Shown: positions 1 through 8,730 of the stretch, piece by piece
Position numbering within the stretch: position 1 is the stretch's first letter
Layout: the number at the start of each line of letters is the position of its first letter
Source: an uncultured Centipeda sp.
GTDB lineage: Bacteria; Bacillota; Negativicutes; Selenomonadales; Selenomonadaceae
Reading direction: 5' to 3'
DNA: 55,309 nt
Assembly (NCBI GenBank): GCA_905372865.1
Contig: CAJPQT010000018.1
Coordinates: 1-55,309, forward strand
Made by a program: the position numbers and the translations under genes
The notes under the pieces: generated by a model
Told to the model about the DNA's origin: nothing
Databases searched by the model: none
Seen by the model: the letters and a program-made list of their open reading frames with translations, nothing else

Positions 1-1334
1 CACGCATAGAGCGGTGCGCCCGCCGGTTTCGGCTTGCCGCAGTTGGCGCAGAACTTGCCCTGATTCGTCGTGCCGCAGGAGCAGTTCCATCCATCGGCGG
101 ACGGCTGTGGTTTGCCGCACTCGGCGCAGAAGCTGCCCGTATTTCCTGTGTGTCCGCAGGGGCAGGTCCATCCTGCCGCAGGTGCCGGTTTTGGCTTGCC
201 GCAGCCGGCGCAGAATTTTCCCGTGTTGCCGCTGTGACCGCAGCCGCACGCCCATCCTGCCGCCGCACCACCTGCTGCCATGCCGCCGACTGCTGCACCC
301 CCTGCGAGCGGATTGCCCTGCGGGGCAGCTCCGCCCTGCGGACCGAATGCGCCCATCGCGCCCATGCCGGCGTTTCCTGCCATGCCCATACCCATGAAGC
401 CGAATGCGCCGCCCATGCCCGCCTCGTTGCCGGCGGCGGTGCGCATGGCATCTGCCGTCGCGGTGGCGAGACGGCCCGCGCGCAGGTTCGGGTCGCTCAT
501 GATGGCGCTGTCCTGGATCTCCTTGATGCGCTTCTCGTCCTCCTCGTCCGCCTTGACGCTCGACACACCGAAGGAGACGATCTCGATGCCGCGCCGTTTG
601 CCCCACTCGTCGGACAGTTCCTCGGACAGCTCGTTCCGGATGTCCTTCGTGTAGTTGATGAGCTGCGTATAGCGGATGCCCTTCGCTGCGATCCGCCCGA
701 ACGTCGGCTGCAGCGCGGTCAGCAGTTCGCTCTTGAGCTGTGAGTCGATCTCGCTGCGCTCATACACGCCCTCGACGTTGCCGCAGACGTTCGTGTAGAA
801 GAGGATCGGATTCGTGATGCGGTAGCTGTACTCGCCGAAGCAGCGGATGTTGACGTTCAGCATGTATTGGCCGATCATGGTCTCAAACTGGATGGACTGC
901 GCCGTCCCGTACTTGTTGCCCATGATTTCTTTCGTATTGAAATAGTAGATGCGCTGATCCTTCGGTGCGTCGCCGCCGAACGTGAAACGCTTTCCGATAT
1001 TCTTGAACACGGACACGAGGTCGTTCGCGAGATCACCGCCAAAGACCGTCGGCTCGGTGGAGCTGTCGTACGTGAATGCGCCAGGCTCGGCACAGATCTC
1101 GACGACCTTACCCTGCTCGACGATGATCATGCACTGTCCTTCGTTGACGGCGATGACGGAGCCGTTCGAGATGATGTTGTCCGTTGCGCTCGTGTTCGAG
1201 CTGCGGCCGCTGACGCGCTTCTGTCCCTTTGCGACGAGGGAGTCCTTGTCGAGGCTGTCGCAGTAGAAGTATTCTTTCCACTGATCGGCAAGGACACCGC
1301 CCACAGAGCCGACGGCAGCTTGGATGAGGCCCAT
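1..1334 (-). CDS. SPFH-domain protein with tandem C-terminal zinc ribbons (C-terminus beyond window)
   Basis: The product starts MGLIQAAVGS and resembles the SPFH/virion-core-like family (Bacillus YdjI type). Such proteins are membrane-associated scaffolds often linked to envelope stress. An SPFH-like core (roughly residues 20-290) is followed by a Gly/Met/Ala-rich linker and at least three zinc ribbons, each ending in a FCAxCGKP-type knuckle. The ATG at 1334 is preceded by AGGAGG. The gene runs off the left edge, so the last residues are missing. A promoter with -10 TACAAT (1386-1391) and an upstream 7-2-7 palindrome (1412-1431) precede it, which ties it to three other envelope-type genes in the window. 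The family is confident; the cellular role is inferred. Confidence 0.85.
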   Translation of the reverse strand, partial: MGLIQAAVGSVGGVLADQWKEYFYCDSLDKDSLVAKGQKRVSGRSSNTSATDNIISNGSVIAVNEGQCMIIVEQGKVVEICAEPGAFTYDSSTEPTVFGGDLANDLVSVFKNIGKRFTFGGDAPKDQRIYYFNTKEIMGNKYGTAQSIQFETMIGQYMLNVNIRCFGEYSYRITNPILFYTNVCGNVEGVYERSEIDSQLKSELLTALQPTFGRIAAKGIRYTQLINYTKDIRNELSEELSDEWGKRRGIEIVSFGVSSVKADEEDEKRIKEIQDSAIMSDPNLRAGRLATATADAMRTAAGNEAGMGGAFGFMGMGMAGNAGMGAMGAFGPQGGAAPQGNPLAGGAAVGGMAAGGAAAGWACGCGHSGNTGKFCAGCGKPKPAPAAGWTCPCGHTGNTGSFCAECGKPQPSADGWNCSCGTTNQGKFCANCGKPKPAGAPLYA

Positions 1335-1385
1335 AAATTTTCCTCCTATTCCAGATAAACGTGAGTGTTCTGAAAGTTCTTCTCT

Positions 1386-1431
1386 ATTGTAACATACCAT
1401 GAGAAAAAAGGCACTGTCATAAATAACAGGT
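1386..1431 (-). promoter_or_regulatory. Promoter with 7-2-7 palindromic activator site for the SPFH gene
   Basis: On the minus strand the dyad CTGTTAT-TT-ATGACAG occupies the 20-mer at 1412-1431. It is followed after 20 bp by the -10 hexamer TACAAT (1386-1391). No good -35 box exists, and the dyad covers that position, as expected for an activator. Near-identical dyads lie at 9360, 9401 and 35321 with the same spacing. Confidence 0.65.
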
Positions 1432-1503
1432 CGGGCGAAAAAATCTGAAAAAAGCCACAAGAGAGGCGCTGTACGAGGACTGAAACACCTTCGTGCAGTA
1501 CTT

Positions 1504-2124
1504 CTATTGGGCACTGTCCGTATAGCCCTTCTCCGTCGCCTCGACGGCGAGACCGATGATGCTCTTGTAGCCCGTCTTGGCGAGCATATTGCCGACGTGG
1601 AAGTTGACCGTTCGTTTGGTGATTCCGAGCGCGGCGGCGATCTCGTCGTAGGACATGCTGCGGCAGATGCAGCGGAGGATGCCGAGCTCGCGCTCCGTCA
1701 GCGGCACCTCCGTACCGCCGAAGGTGAAGTCGGCGCACACGTCGGGATAGATGTGCGTGCCCTCCATCGTCGCGCGGATGCAGGCGGCGAACTCCTCGCC
1801 CGATGCTTCCTTGTAGATGAAGCTGTCCGCGCCCGCTGCCTTTGCCCGCGCGAGAAAGGCGATCTCCTGCATGCCGGTCATGAGGACCACGCGCAGCTCC
1901 GGGAACCGTGCTTTGAGACGCGCGCAGATCTGTATGCCGCTCGTGCGCCCCTCCATGCAGATGTCCATGAGGACGAGATCGGGTGCAAGGCGTGCGCACG
2001 CCTCCTCCACGAGCTCTGAGAGGAGGAGGCTGCCGACCACCTCCATGTCGTCGAGGGGGGTGAAGATCTGCTCCAAGCCTTCGAGCAGAATTTTTTGATC
2101 GTCTACGAGCAGAATTTTGATCAT
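1504..2124 (-). CDS. LuxR/NarL-family response regulator
   Basis: This is a 206-aa two-component output protein. The receiver domain (1-120) has the acidic pair D8-D9 and the phospho-acceptor D54 in LVLMDIC. A LuxR-type helix-turn-helix (about 138-200) contains LTERELGILRCI and TKRTVNFHVGNML. Its start overlaps the stop of the kinase gene by 4 bp, which indicates translational coupling and a cognate pair. NarL-type proteins bind 7-2-7 inverted repeats, so this protein is the natural candidate to bind the four dyads found in the window. That link is inference. Confidence 0.93.
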   Translation of the reverse strand: MIKILLVDDQKILLEGLEQIFTPLDDMEVVGSLLLSELVEEACARLAPDLVLMDICMEGRTSGIQICARLKARFPELRVVLMTGMQEIAFLARAKAAGADSFIYKEASGEEFAACIRATMEGTHIYPDVCADFTFGGTEVPLTERELGILRCICRSMSYDEIAAALGITKRTVNFHVGNMLAKTGYKSIIGLAVEATEKGYTDSAQ

Positions 2125-3509
2125 CCTGTGTTCTCCCCTATCCGTGCATCAATTTCAAAATGTGGTGTATGGGCAATGATGAGCCGACCGCCCAGCTCGT
2201 TCACACGCCGCATCATCCCCGACAGTCCGCCGCCGGGATGCAGCTCTGTGCAGCCGATGCCGTTGTCGCGGATGTGTAGCCGCCGCTCGCCGAGCGTGAT
2301 CGTGACCGCATTCGCACGTCCGTGGCAGACCGCATTGCTGAGTGCCTCGCGCGTAATGGCGGCAAAGGCGCGTGCGCGCTGCAGATTGCGCGGCAGGCTG
2401 CCTGTGACCGTGAGCCGTATGCCGAGCCGTCGGTAGGTGTCCGCCATATCGGCGAGCAAGGTTGCGGGATGGGGCTCCTGCGTGAGTGGAACGGACTCCA
2501 AGAGGCTGTCGATGCGGACGATCGTACGGAGCGCGTCCTTCGGTGCGGGGCTTGCAAGCAGCTGCTGGAGCATGCTGATCCGCTGCCCGAGGATATCGTG
2601 CACGCGTGAGGTGATCTCCTGCAGCGTACGGCTGCGCTCCGTCCGCTCGAGATTTTGAAGGAGCTCCTTCTGGGCGCTGAGCGTAGTGCTGAGCTCCTCA
2701 TTCTTCTCTTTGAGTTCCTGCGTGACCGCGTCCAGTTCCGTGACGCAGGAGGCTGTCAACTGCCAGCCGGAGAGCGTGCCCAGCAGGTGCACGCGCTGCA
2801 CGAGCCACACATCGCCGGAGGCCAAGCGCAGGAGCACGCCGCCCTCGCGCTGCCGTTTCTCCGCGACAGCGGGCGCGTCAAAAGCCGTGAGGTCCTGCCA
2901 GAACACGGCTGCATTCCGATACTGCCGCCCGAAGAGGCGTTCCATGAAGCGCAGCATGGTGATGTTGACGAGTACCACAGCGTGATTCTCACGGGCAAAG
3001 AGGATTCCCTCGGGCAGGAGATCGAGCCCCGCACGGATGGAGGAGATCGTCACCTCCCGTGTCCTGCGTGCACGCGCACGCGCAGCAAGCAGGATGAGCC
3101 GCACGCCGAGCAGCAGAAGGACGAGAACGGCACTCATCGGGAGGAAGGCGTCCATCATCGGCAGTGAGCAGAGACCCGCAAACGCGAGCAGGAGTGCAGG
3201 GAGCAGTCTGCGCTCGCAGGCAGTGAGCCCGACGACGAGGGAGAGGAGCCCCGCCGTCCACCGCTGCGCTGCGAGCCAGTCCGTCGGCGGCAGCTCTGCA
3301 AAGAAGAGCTTCCATGCTCCGCCGAGCAGCAGCGTTGTGAGGAGAACGACGGCGAGTGCCGCCGCCTCCGGCAGCAGGTAGCGGATCCGGCGGCGCGGGA
3401 GATGGGCAAGCGCCCAACAGAGTGCGGCACTCTGGGCGATGAGGACAAGGCTCGCCAGCAGCACAAGGAGGAGAATCTCTCCATAGCTGTACGCGGTCAG
3501 TCGTTCCAT
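2121..3509 (-). CDS. Sensor histidine kinase, HisKA_3/NarX type
   Basis: This 462-aa membrane kinase has about five or six hydrophobic segments in residues 10-145 and a short PAS-like linker. It then has a HisKA_3 dimerisation helix in which H304 lies in SRVHDILGQR. The ATP-binding domain shows an N box (REALSNAVCHG) and the motifs DNGIGC and GGGLSGM. It should phosphorylate the downstream response regulator. The gene overlaps the upstream sensor gene by 13 bp and the downstream regulator by 4 bp, so all three are made together. The signal is unknown and may be relayed by the 817-aa partner. Confidence 0.92.
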   Translation of the reverse strand: MERLTAYSYGEILLLVLLASLVLIAQSAALCWALAHLPRRRIRYLLPEAAALAVVLLTTLLLGGAWKLFFAELPPTDWLAAQRWTAGLLSLVVGLTACERRLLPALLLAFAGLCSLPMMDAFLPMSAVLVLLLLGVRLILLAARARARRTREVTISSIRAGLDLLPEGILFARENHAVVLVNITMLRFMERLFGRQYRNAAVFWQDLTAFDAPAVAEKRQREGGVLLRLASGDVWLVQRVHLLGTLSGWQLTASCVTELDAVTQELKEKNEELSTTLSAQKELLQNLERTERSRTLQEITSRVHDILGQRISMLQQLLASPAPKDALRTIVRIDSLLESVPLTQEPHPATLLADMADTYRRLGIRLTVTGSLPRNLQRARAFAAITREALSNAVCHGRANAVTITLGERRLHIRDNGIGCTELHPGGGLSGMMRRVNELGGRLIIAHTPHFEIDARIGENTG

Positions 3510-5950
3510 GGCACATCCCTCCGCTCCTCGTCCTGTGTCCTGCGGGCATCCTCAGCAGCGTATGCGGCTTGGTCGCCGGCTCCCTTCCCCACTGCAGCGG
3601 TGGGACGGATGGTCAGCGTGCGCGCATAGCCGCGATCCTCTGTGGTGACGGCTGTACCGTGTTCCTCCTGCCATGCTGCAGCCCACGGTGCGATCCAGTC
3701 GGCGCCTTCCAACAGGAAGGTCAGCGTGTCGTCCGTGAAGCGGCAGAAAATGTGCTCCATCCCGGCAGCGGCCGCGCGCGTCAGGAACTCTGCGAACGCA
3801 TCGAAGAGTGCGAGCGCTGTCTCCGTATACAGCAGCTCCGTCTGCGCCCACTCTACACCGACGTGCAGCCCGAGGGGGCGCAGGTAGGTGCAGGTCTCCG
3901 AGACCGCCATCGCGAGCTCGTCGGTGCGGACCGTACCGTCCTCCTGCCCCTTGAGGAAGAGCACGCAGCGCTTCTTCAGATAGGAGGAGAGCAGATTGAG
4001 CCGTCGGATGAGACGCACGATCTGCTCCTCGTCCTTCGTTTCCATCAGCTCTTCGCGAAAGCGGCGCAGGAGCGGACGCTTGGCGGCAAGGATCGCCTCC
4101 AATTCCTCGGACAGGTTTCGCCGGAGCGTCAGGGCGAGCAGCTTTCTGCGGATCGTGTGCTCTGCACGCAGGAGGGTATGGGAGCGCTCCAGTGCACCGC
4201 ACGCGAGGGCGAGCTGCCGCTGTCGCTCATGCAGGAGCCGCAGATCCTCCTGCCAGAGGAGAGCGCCGCCGTGGATCTCCATGCGCGAGGTGCGTGTATC
4301 GCGTCCGGTTTCATCCCACTGCAGCGCTGAGGCAAAGACGGGAGCCCCCTCCGCATTCACGAGCCGCATCGCGAGCTGTGCATGCGTAAAGAATGCATCG
4401 TGCAGACGGTTCGACGGCATGAGCCCCGTGTGCAGACAGATCTCAAGGAGTGCGAGGAAGAAGAGCGCCGTCAATGCCGTCAGCTCCGACCACTGCACCC
4501 ACGCCACATACTGATAGGCGATGGAGTACACAACAAAGAGTGCGAAGAAGACAAACGGGAGCATCATCATGGGGCGCAGCACTTGCTGCTGCTTTGCCTT
4601 TTCGAGGAGGAGGAGGAGCGCCGCGAGGATTTCGCCGAACCAGAGCGTCCAGTAGACATACGCGCCCCACGCGAGCTCCTCCTGCCACTCCTGCAGAATG
4701 TTGTCCCATGTGAACGCAAAGAACTGTTGGTGATAGTCGTTGCAGAGGATGAGCGCGGCGAGCAGGAGGTTGAGGCCGAACACCGCCTTCAGCCACGGCG
4801 GCATCCTGCGGTTGATCGCGTCCTCGTCCGCGCTCCACGCGATCCAGAGGAGTGCGACCGAGAGCCCCGCGCGGAACACGTAGAAGAGGTACCAGAGCAT
4901 GCGCTCCAATGCACTGTCGTGTACGAACGTGAGGATCTTCGCCATACGCGTCAGCTCCCAGAGGAGCAGCATGGCGACGAGGAGGACAACGGCACGGCGC
5001 GCCCCGTGATGGAGCACACGGCGGTAAATGTATGCGCCCCAGATGACCGTGAGCGGCAGCATCAGCACGAGAACCATAAATCTCTCGTGCTCCTCTGCAG
5101 GCATGAACACAGGCCGCTCCATGATCTGTGCGTGATAGCGCGTGTTCACCGTGCGGAGGACGTGCGGGAAATCAGGCGGCATTGCGTGGACCGCTGCGGC
5201 GGACGGGGGGAGCGGCGGATAACCTGCGGCATCCAGCTCCCTTGGGAGCGTCTCCGAGAATGTGATGGGAGCGCGTGAGAGCACACCCTTTGTCAGTGTG
5301 AGCGTCCCCTCGGCGGGCACGACAATCCGCAGCTGTGCGCCGCGTCGGATGAGGCGCTCCGCCTCATGGGCAAAGAGGACGTAGACATCGTTTGCACCCG
5401 CGTTTGCCAGAATGCCCCACGTCCCACGGTGCATGGCGTAAAAGCGCAGCCGCCCCTCCGCCTTCATCTGTGCGAGATGCGCAAACGCCGTATCGCGATT
5501 GGCGGAGAGCCCCTGCGTCAGTGCCAGAAAGAAGATCTCACGCTCCGGCGACTGCTCGGGCATGGCGATCGTGACGCCCTCCCTGAGATCCGCCCATCCG
5601 TGGACGGGGATACGGGGATCCGTACGTACGGCGAGCACCACCGTTGCTGTGTAATGCGGGTACCAGTAGAGCTCCTCTGCCGCGCCGCGCAGGAACTGTT
5701 CTGCCTGAAAATCATAGACCTCGGCCGCGTCCACGCGGCGATCCTGAAACAGCTCAAGCTGCCTTCGCGTATACCCCTGCGCCTCGATCGGCACATCGGC
5801 GGTGCTCTGCAGGATGGTCACATACGCTGTACCGTAGTTGCGGTCGTAGGCGAGCGAGAGCGCATCCGCATGGGCGGCATGCAGGAGGAGTGTACAGAGC
5901 AGTGCGGGCAGGAGGGCGAGGAGCAGAGGGAGACGCTGCAGTCTGCCCAT
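3497..5950 (-). CDS. Periplasmic-binding/7TM sensor protein with kinase-like but His-less cytoplasmic region
   Basis: This is an 817-aa protein. It has a signal peptide (about 1-28) and a periplasmic substrate-binding-like domain (about 30-265, phosphonate/NMT1 style). Around seven transmembrane segments follow between about 295 and 525. The cytoplasmic part is helical (about 560-690) and ends in a region that could be a degenerate ATPase fold. I see no HisKA phospho-acceptor motif and no DxGxG ATP-binding box, so it is probably a receptor rather than a kinase. It is the first gene of an overlapping operon with the kinase and LuxR-type regulator, which suggests a three-component system. The ATG is preceded by GGGAGGTGGGGG. 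The ligand is unknown. Confidence 0.75.
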   Translation of the reverse strand: MGRLQRLPLLLALLPALLCTLLLHAAHADALSLAYDRNYGTAYVTILQSTADVPIEAQGYTRRQLELFQDRRVDAAEVYDFQAEQFLRGAAEELYWYPHYTATVVLAVRTDPRIPVHGWADLREGVTIAMPEQSPEREIFFLALTQGLSANRDTAFAHLAQMKAEGRLRFYAMHRGTWGILANAGANDVYVLFAHEAERLIRRGAQLRIVVPAEGTLTLTKGVLSRAPITFSETLPRELDAAGYPPLPPSAAAVHAMPPDFPHVLRTVNTRYHAQIMERPVFMPAEEHERFMVLVLMLPLTVIWGAYIYRRVLHHGARRAVVLLVAMLLLWELTRMAKILTFVHDSALERMLWYLFYVFRAGLSVALLWIAWSADEDAINRRMPPWLKAVFGLNLLLAALILCNDYHQQFFAFTWDNILQEWQEELAWGAYVYWTLWFGEILAALLLLLEKAKQQQVLRPMMMLPFVFFALFVVYSIAYQYVAWVQWSELTALTALFFLALLEICLHTGLMPSNRLHDAFFTHAQLAMRLVNAEGAPVFASALQWDETGRDTRTSRMEIHGGALLWQEDLRLLHERQRQLALACGALERSHTLLRAEHTIRRKLLALTLRRNLSEELEAILAAKRPLLRRFREELMETKDEEQIVRLIRRLNLLSSYLKKRCVLFLKGQEDGTVRTDELAMAVSETCTYLRPLGLHVGVEWAQTELLYTETALALFDAFAEFLTRAAAAGMEHIFCRFTDDTLTFLLEGADWIAPWAAAWQEEHGTAVTTEDRGYARTLTIRPTAAVGKGAGDQAAYAAEDARRTQDEERRDVPWND

Positions 5951-6083
5951 TCCCCCACCTCCCTTGCGCGATTCCTGTGTATTGAATCATATATATTTCG
6001 CCTGTTATCAACAAAAATCCTTGTGAAAAAAGTCATAACATGTAAAATATATATGTAAATTATGAATAAAATTTTATGGTTTG

Positions 6084-6112
6084 TTGTGAAATCCGTGTTT
6101 TCATGCTAGAAT
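6084..6112 (+). promoter_or_regulatory. Sigma-70-type promoter for the porin-like gene
   Basis: TTGTGA (6084-6089) is followed after exactly 17 bp by TAGAAT (6107-6112). The start codon lies about 50 bp further on. The 210-bp divergent gap is otherwise AT-rich. A single half-site CCTGTTATC at 6001 recalls the regulon palindrome but has no partner arm. Confidence 0.6.
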
Positions 6113-6163
6113 AGCATAAAATCGCGACGGAATGCGTCATACTGTTTCGAATGGAGGATGCCC

Positions 6164-7162
6164 ATGCGACACATTCATCAGGTTCTGCCCCTCGCGTTCC
6201 TCTGTGTGCCGCTCTCCTGCGCTGCGGCGATGCCTGCTGCCGCAGAAGCGCCTGTCGTGCACGCGGAGGACGCAGATCGCCGCGTAGCGGAGGAGGCCGA
6301 CGCGCAGGAGAGTGCAGCCGCTGCACCCGCCGACCGCACGCAAAAGGTGCCGCGTCTCGATGTCTGGGGCGACTACCGCTGGCTCTACGGCAAGGCACGC
6401 ATGGAGCTGCCGTCCGTGCACCAGAAGCGAGACGTGTTCCTCTCCACGCGCCGCTTCCGCATTACCCCGACGGTTCACCTTGGCGGCGGATGGAGTGTCG
6501 GCGGGATGCTCGAGGACATCCGCTACGACAAGGACACGATCGCGGGCGCACCGTCGCGCGGACAGAAAACAAGCGGAAACGCGGCGTCATCCTCGGCTAT
6601 GAACGGAACTGGACAAAGTGGAAGGGCGGTGCGTTCTACTACGATATGGAGACGGCGCTGCCCGCCGTCACGCGGGCGGCGGTGCGAAGGAATCCGCTTG
6701 CCCTCCACAACGGCATCGACCATCAGCGCATCCTCGAACTCTTCGCGGGCTATCGGTTTGACCGATACCGCAGCGTCGAGGTCGAGTACCTGCACGGGCG
6801 GGCAGAGACCGATCTCGATCACTATGACGACGAGGGGCACGGATATGTTGCGACACTGCGTCTGCGCCCCTCGCCCGATGTGGAGAAGGCGGGCGACTAC
6901 GGCGCATGGATTGCCTACTACCATCAGCCGCGTGCGACCTATCTCCACCACGCGATGGACGGCGATCCGACCTTCTTTGGGCGTGCGGGATTCCGTGGCT
7001 GGGGGGGCGCGTGCCGACATCGTCCTTGTGCGCGGTGTTGCGCTTGCCGTCGAGGGATTCGACCTGCGCCCCGCACGTCCCGCGACGCCCCTTTTCATGG
7101 GGCGCACCTTTAGCGGCGCACGACAGAGAGTACTCGGGATGAGTTTGACGGCGTATTTTTGA
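6164..7162 (+). pseudogene. Porin-like outer-membrane beta-barrel protein, two compensating frameshifts
   Basis: Reading begins with MRHIHQVLPLAFL, a signal peptide, behind GGAGG. It continues through VWGDYRWLYGKARM and RRFRITPTVHLGGG, typical of Negativicute outer-membrane barrels. Coding then jumps back one frame between about 6550 and 6585 (YERNWTKWKGGAFYYD onward). It returns to the first frame at a run of seven Gs (7001-7007), where one G fewer would restore ARADIVLVRG. The last codon is Phe (LTAYF), the usual C-terminal barrel signal, so the original frame is still used at the end. It may be a sequencing error, a phase-variable gene or an early pseudogene. The full product would be about 333 aa. 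Confidence 0.7.
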
Positions 7163-7212
7163 TTTTTGTTTACATTGTACTGCAAAATGATATAATAGAT
7201 ATATAACAAAAA
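7163..7212 (+). promoter_or_regulatory. Promoter of the toxin-antitoxin pair, flanked by an inverted repeat
   Basis: TTTACA (7169-7174), a 16-bp spacer and a consensus TATAAT (7191-7196) form a strong promoter. An 8-bp inverted repeat TTTTTGTT (7163-7170) and AACAAAAA (7205-7212) brackets it. This is a plausible autoregulatory operator for the antitoxin. Confidence 0.6.
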
Positions 7213-7227
7213 GAGGGAGGTGATCCT

Positions 7228-7512
7228 ATGGCAACCGTATCCGCACAGATCCGCATTGATGCCGATGTCAAGGCGCAGGCGATGGCACTCTTCCAGAACC
7301 TCGGGCTCGATCTCTCCACCGCCGTCAACGTATTCCTGCGCCAGTGCCTCATCCATCGCGGACTGCCGTTCGCCGTGAAGGAGGAAAAGTATACAGCCGA
7401 ACTTCTTGAGGCGATTCAGGAAGCCGAGCAGATTGCTCATGATCCGTCCGTTCCGTCTTACAAGAACTGGGAGGAACTGGAACGCGCATTGGAGAATGAG
7501 CATGCAGTATGA
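7228..7512 (+). CDS. RelB/DinJ-family antitoxin
   Basis: This 94-aa protein has the RelB/DinJ ribbon-helix-helix start: AQIRIDADVKAQAMALFQNLGLDLSTAVNVFLRQ is visible in residues 5-38. The N-terminal half should dimerise and bind the operator, and the acidic C-terminal tail should neutralise the toxin. The start has GGGAGGTGAT directly upstream. Its stop overlaps the toxin start by 11 bp, the usual arrangement for these pairs. Confidence 0.92.
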   Translation: MATVSAQIRIDADVKAQAMALFQNLGLDLSTAVNVFLRQCLIHRGLPFAVKEEKYTAELLEAIQEAEQIAHDPSVPSYKNWEELERALENEHAV

Positions 7513-7780
7513 ATTGAAGTATACGAAGACCTTTCGCCGCAGCTACAAACGAGCAAAAAAACGAGGATTGGACTTGTCGCTCCTTGGTGAAGTTGTCGAA
7601 ATGCTTCGCTGCGGCAAAGAACTACCCGAAAAGTATTCGGATCATTGGCTCACGGGTGACTATTCCAAATGTCGCGAATGCCATATCAAGCCCGATTGGC
7701 TTCTGATCTATCGTATCGACGGAGATGTGCTGACACTCACGTTGATGGACACCGGCTCACATGCTGATTTATTTCGTTAG
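7502..7780 (+). CDS. YafQ/RelE-family mRNA interferase toxin
   Basis: This 92-aa basic protein starts MQYELKYTKTFRRSYKRAKKRG. It has the YafQ-type C-terminal block CHIKPDWLLIYRIDGDVLTL and ends HADLFR. Family members are ribosome-dependent endoribonucleases held in check by a DinJ-type antitoxin. The ATG at 7502 lies inside the antitoxin gene, so translation is coupled. The gene is followed at once by a strong hairpin. Length and the catalytic His near the end fit the family. Confidence 0.92.
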   Translation: MQYELKYTKTFRRSYKRAKKRGLDLSLLGEVVEMLRCGKELPEKYSDHWLTGDYSKCRECHIKPDWLLIYRIDGDVLTLTLMDTGSHADLFR

Positions 7781-7789
7781 ATACACAAA

Positions 7790-7834
7790 AAGAACAGGTG
7801 TGCAATGCAGTATTTGCTTTGCACACCTGTTCTT
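7790..7834. terminator. Bidirectional intrinsic terminator between convergent genes
   Basis: A perfect 16-bp inverted repeat (arms 7790-7805 and 7819-7834, AAGAACAGGTGTGCAA) with a 13-nt loop lies between the toxin gene and the convergent RsiV-like gene. A-rich sequence on the left gives a U-tract for minus-strand transcripts. Confidence 0.85.
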
Positions 7835-7845
7835 GCGTTCAGCAA

Positions 7846-8703
7846 CTATTCCATCGGATACGCCGCGGTAAAGAGGCGCGGTGCATCCTGCCGTGCAATC
7901 GTGAGCGTGAAATCGCCCGCTGCGTAAGATGCAAGCACGGAGTCCGGGTAGTAGATCACGAGACTGCCGTCCGCTGCCATGTACCAGCAGAACGACGAAA
8001 GCCCCTTCTCTGACGGATGCTGTATGAGCAGCGCCTCCATGACACCGCGCGGGAAGTCCTGCTCCACTGCTGCGGGATACTCCGTTTGGAATGCCGCCTC
8101 GATGGCGGCGATCAGGAGCGTTCGGTTCGTGACAATCTCATCGAGCGCGATCTGCCGCCCCGTTTTCCGATCAAAGGTATACGCATCGATATGGGGGATG
8201 GGATGCGCACCGCCCGCATACGATGAACCCTCCATAAAGAACGAGATGAGCTGCTCATCCACTCGCCCCCACCGTGAGATCGGCGTGATGTCGCTGTAAT
8301 AGAAGGGGAGCTCGTACCCGTCCCTGCGTGCTTCCTCGCTGGCGGTACGGATCGAGCTGTGCCATGCGCCCATGCTCTGCTCCGCAGACCACTCTCTAAA
8401 TGCCTTTGCCAGCGGTGAGCTCTCATCATCCACCAGCGCAATCTCGGGATAGACGGCGCGGTAGGCTTTGCTGTCGTTCTTGTCGTAGACTGTCAGGACA
8501 TGATCCTCGACCGTGAGCCACGAGACAGGGGGTTCTACGGAGCGCGACCAGTCCCGCGCCGCCCTGTCCTGCACGTCCTCCAGCGACTGCGTCGACTGCG
8601 TGTGCTCCTCCGTTCGGTCATTCAGGACACCTTCTGCCGCCGAGAGAGGCGCACAGAGCAGGAGGGCGGACAGGAGGGCGGATAGAAACGTTTTGGTATG
8701 CAT
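7846..8703 (-). CDS. Secreted DUF3298/DUF4163 (RsiV-like) protein
   Basis: The mature 285-aa protein begins MHTKTFLSALLSALLLCAP, a signal peptide cleaved near LSA-AE. I chose the ATG at 8703 because GGGAGG lies 7 bp upstream. The middle matches the DUF4163 pattern, with YPEIALVDD and GSSYAGGAHP. The end resembles DUF3298, with SSFCWYMAADGSLVIYY. Such domains occur in extracytoplasmic proteins, including the anti-sigma factor RsiV that senses lysozyme. There is no transmembrane or anti-sigma part here, so it is a stand-alone secreted version of unknown role. Confidence 0.8.
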   Translation of the reverse strand: MHTKTFLSALLSALLLCAPLSAAEGVLNDRTEEHTQSTQSLEDVQDRAARDWSRSVEPPVSWLTVEDHVLTVYDKNDSKAYRAVYPEIALVDDESSPLAKAFREWSAEQSMGAWHSSIRTASEEARRDGYELPFYYSDITPISRWGRVDEQLISFFMEGSSYAGGAHPIPHIDAYTFDRKTGRQIALDEIVTNRTLLIAAIEAAFQTEYPAAVEQDFPRGVMEALLIQHPSEKGLSSFCWYMAADGSLVIYYPDSVLASYAAGDFTLTIARQDAPRLFTAAYPME

Positions 8704-8730
8704 GGGCGTTCCTCCCTTCATGTGATTCCT

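Noticed and set aside
4382..5278. 298-aa plus-strand reading frame
   Set aside because: Antisense to the 817-aa sensor, rich in Arg/Glu/His without any motif or ribosome site.
6001..6009. Fifth copy of the regulon palindrome before the sensor operon
   Set aside because: Only one half-site CCTGTTATC is present, with no partner arm and no matching -10 spacing.
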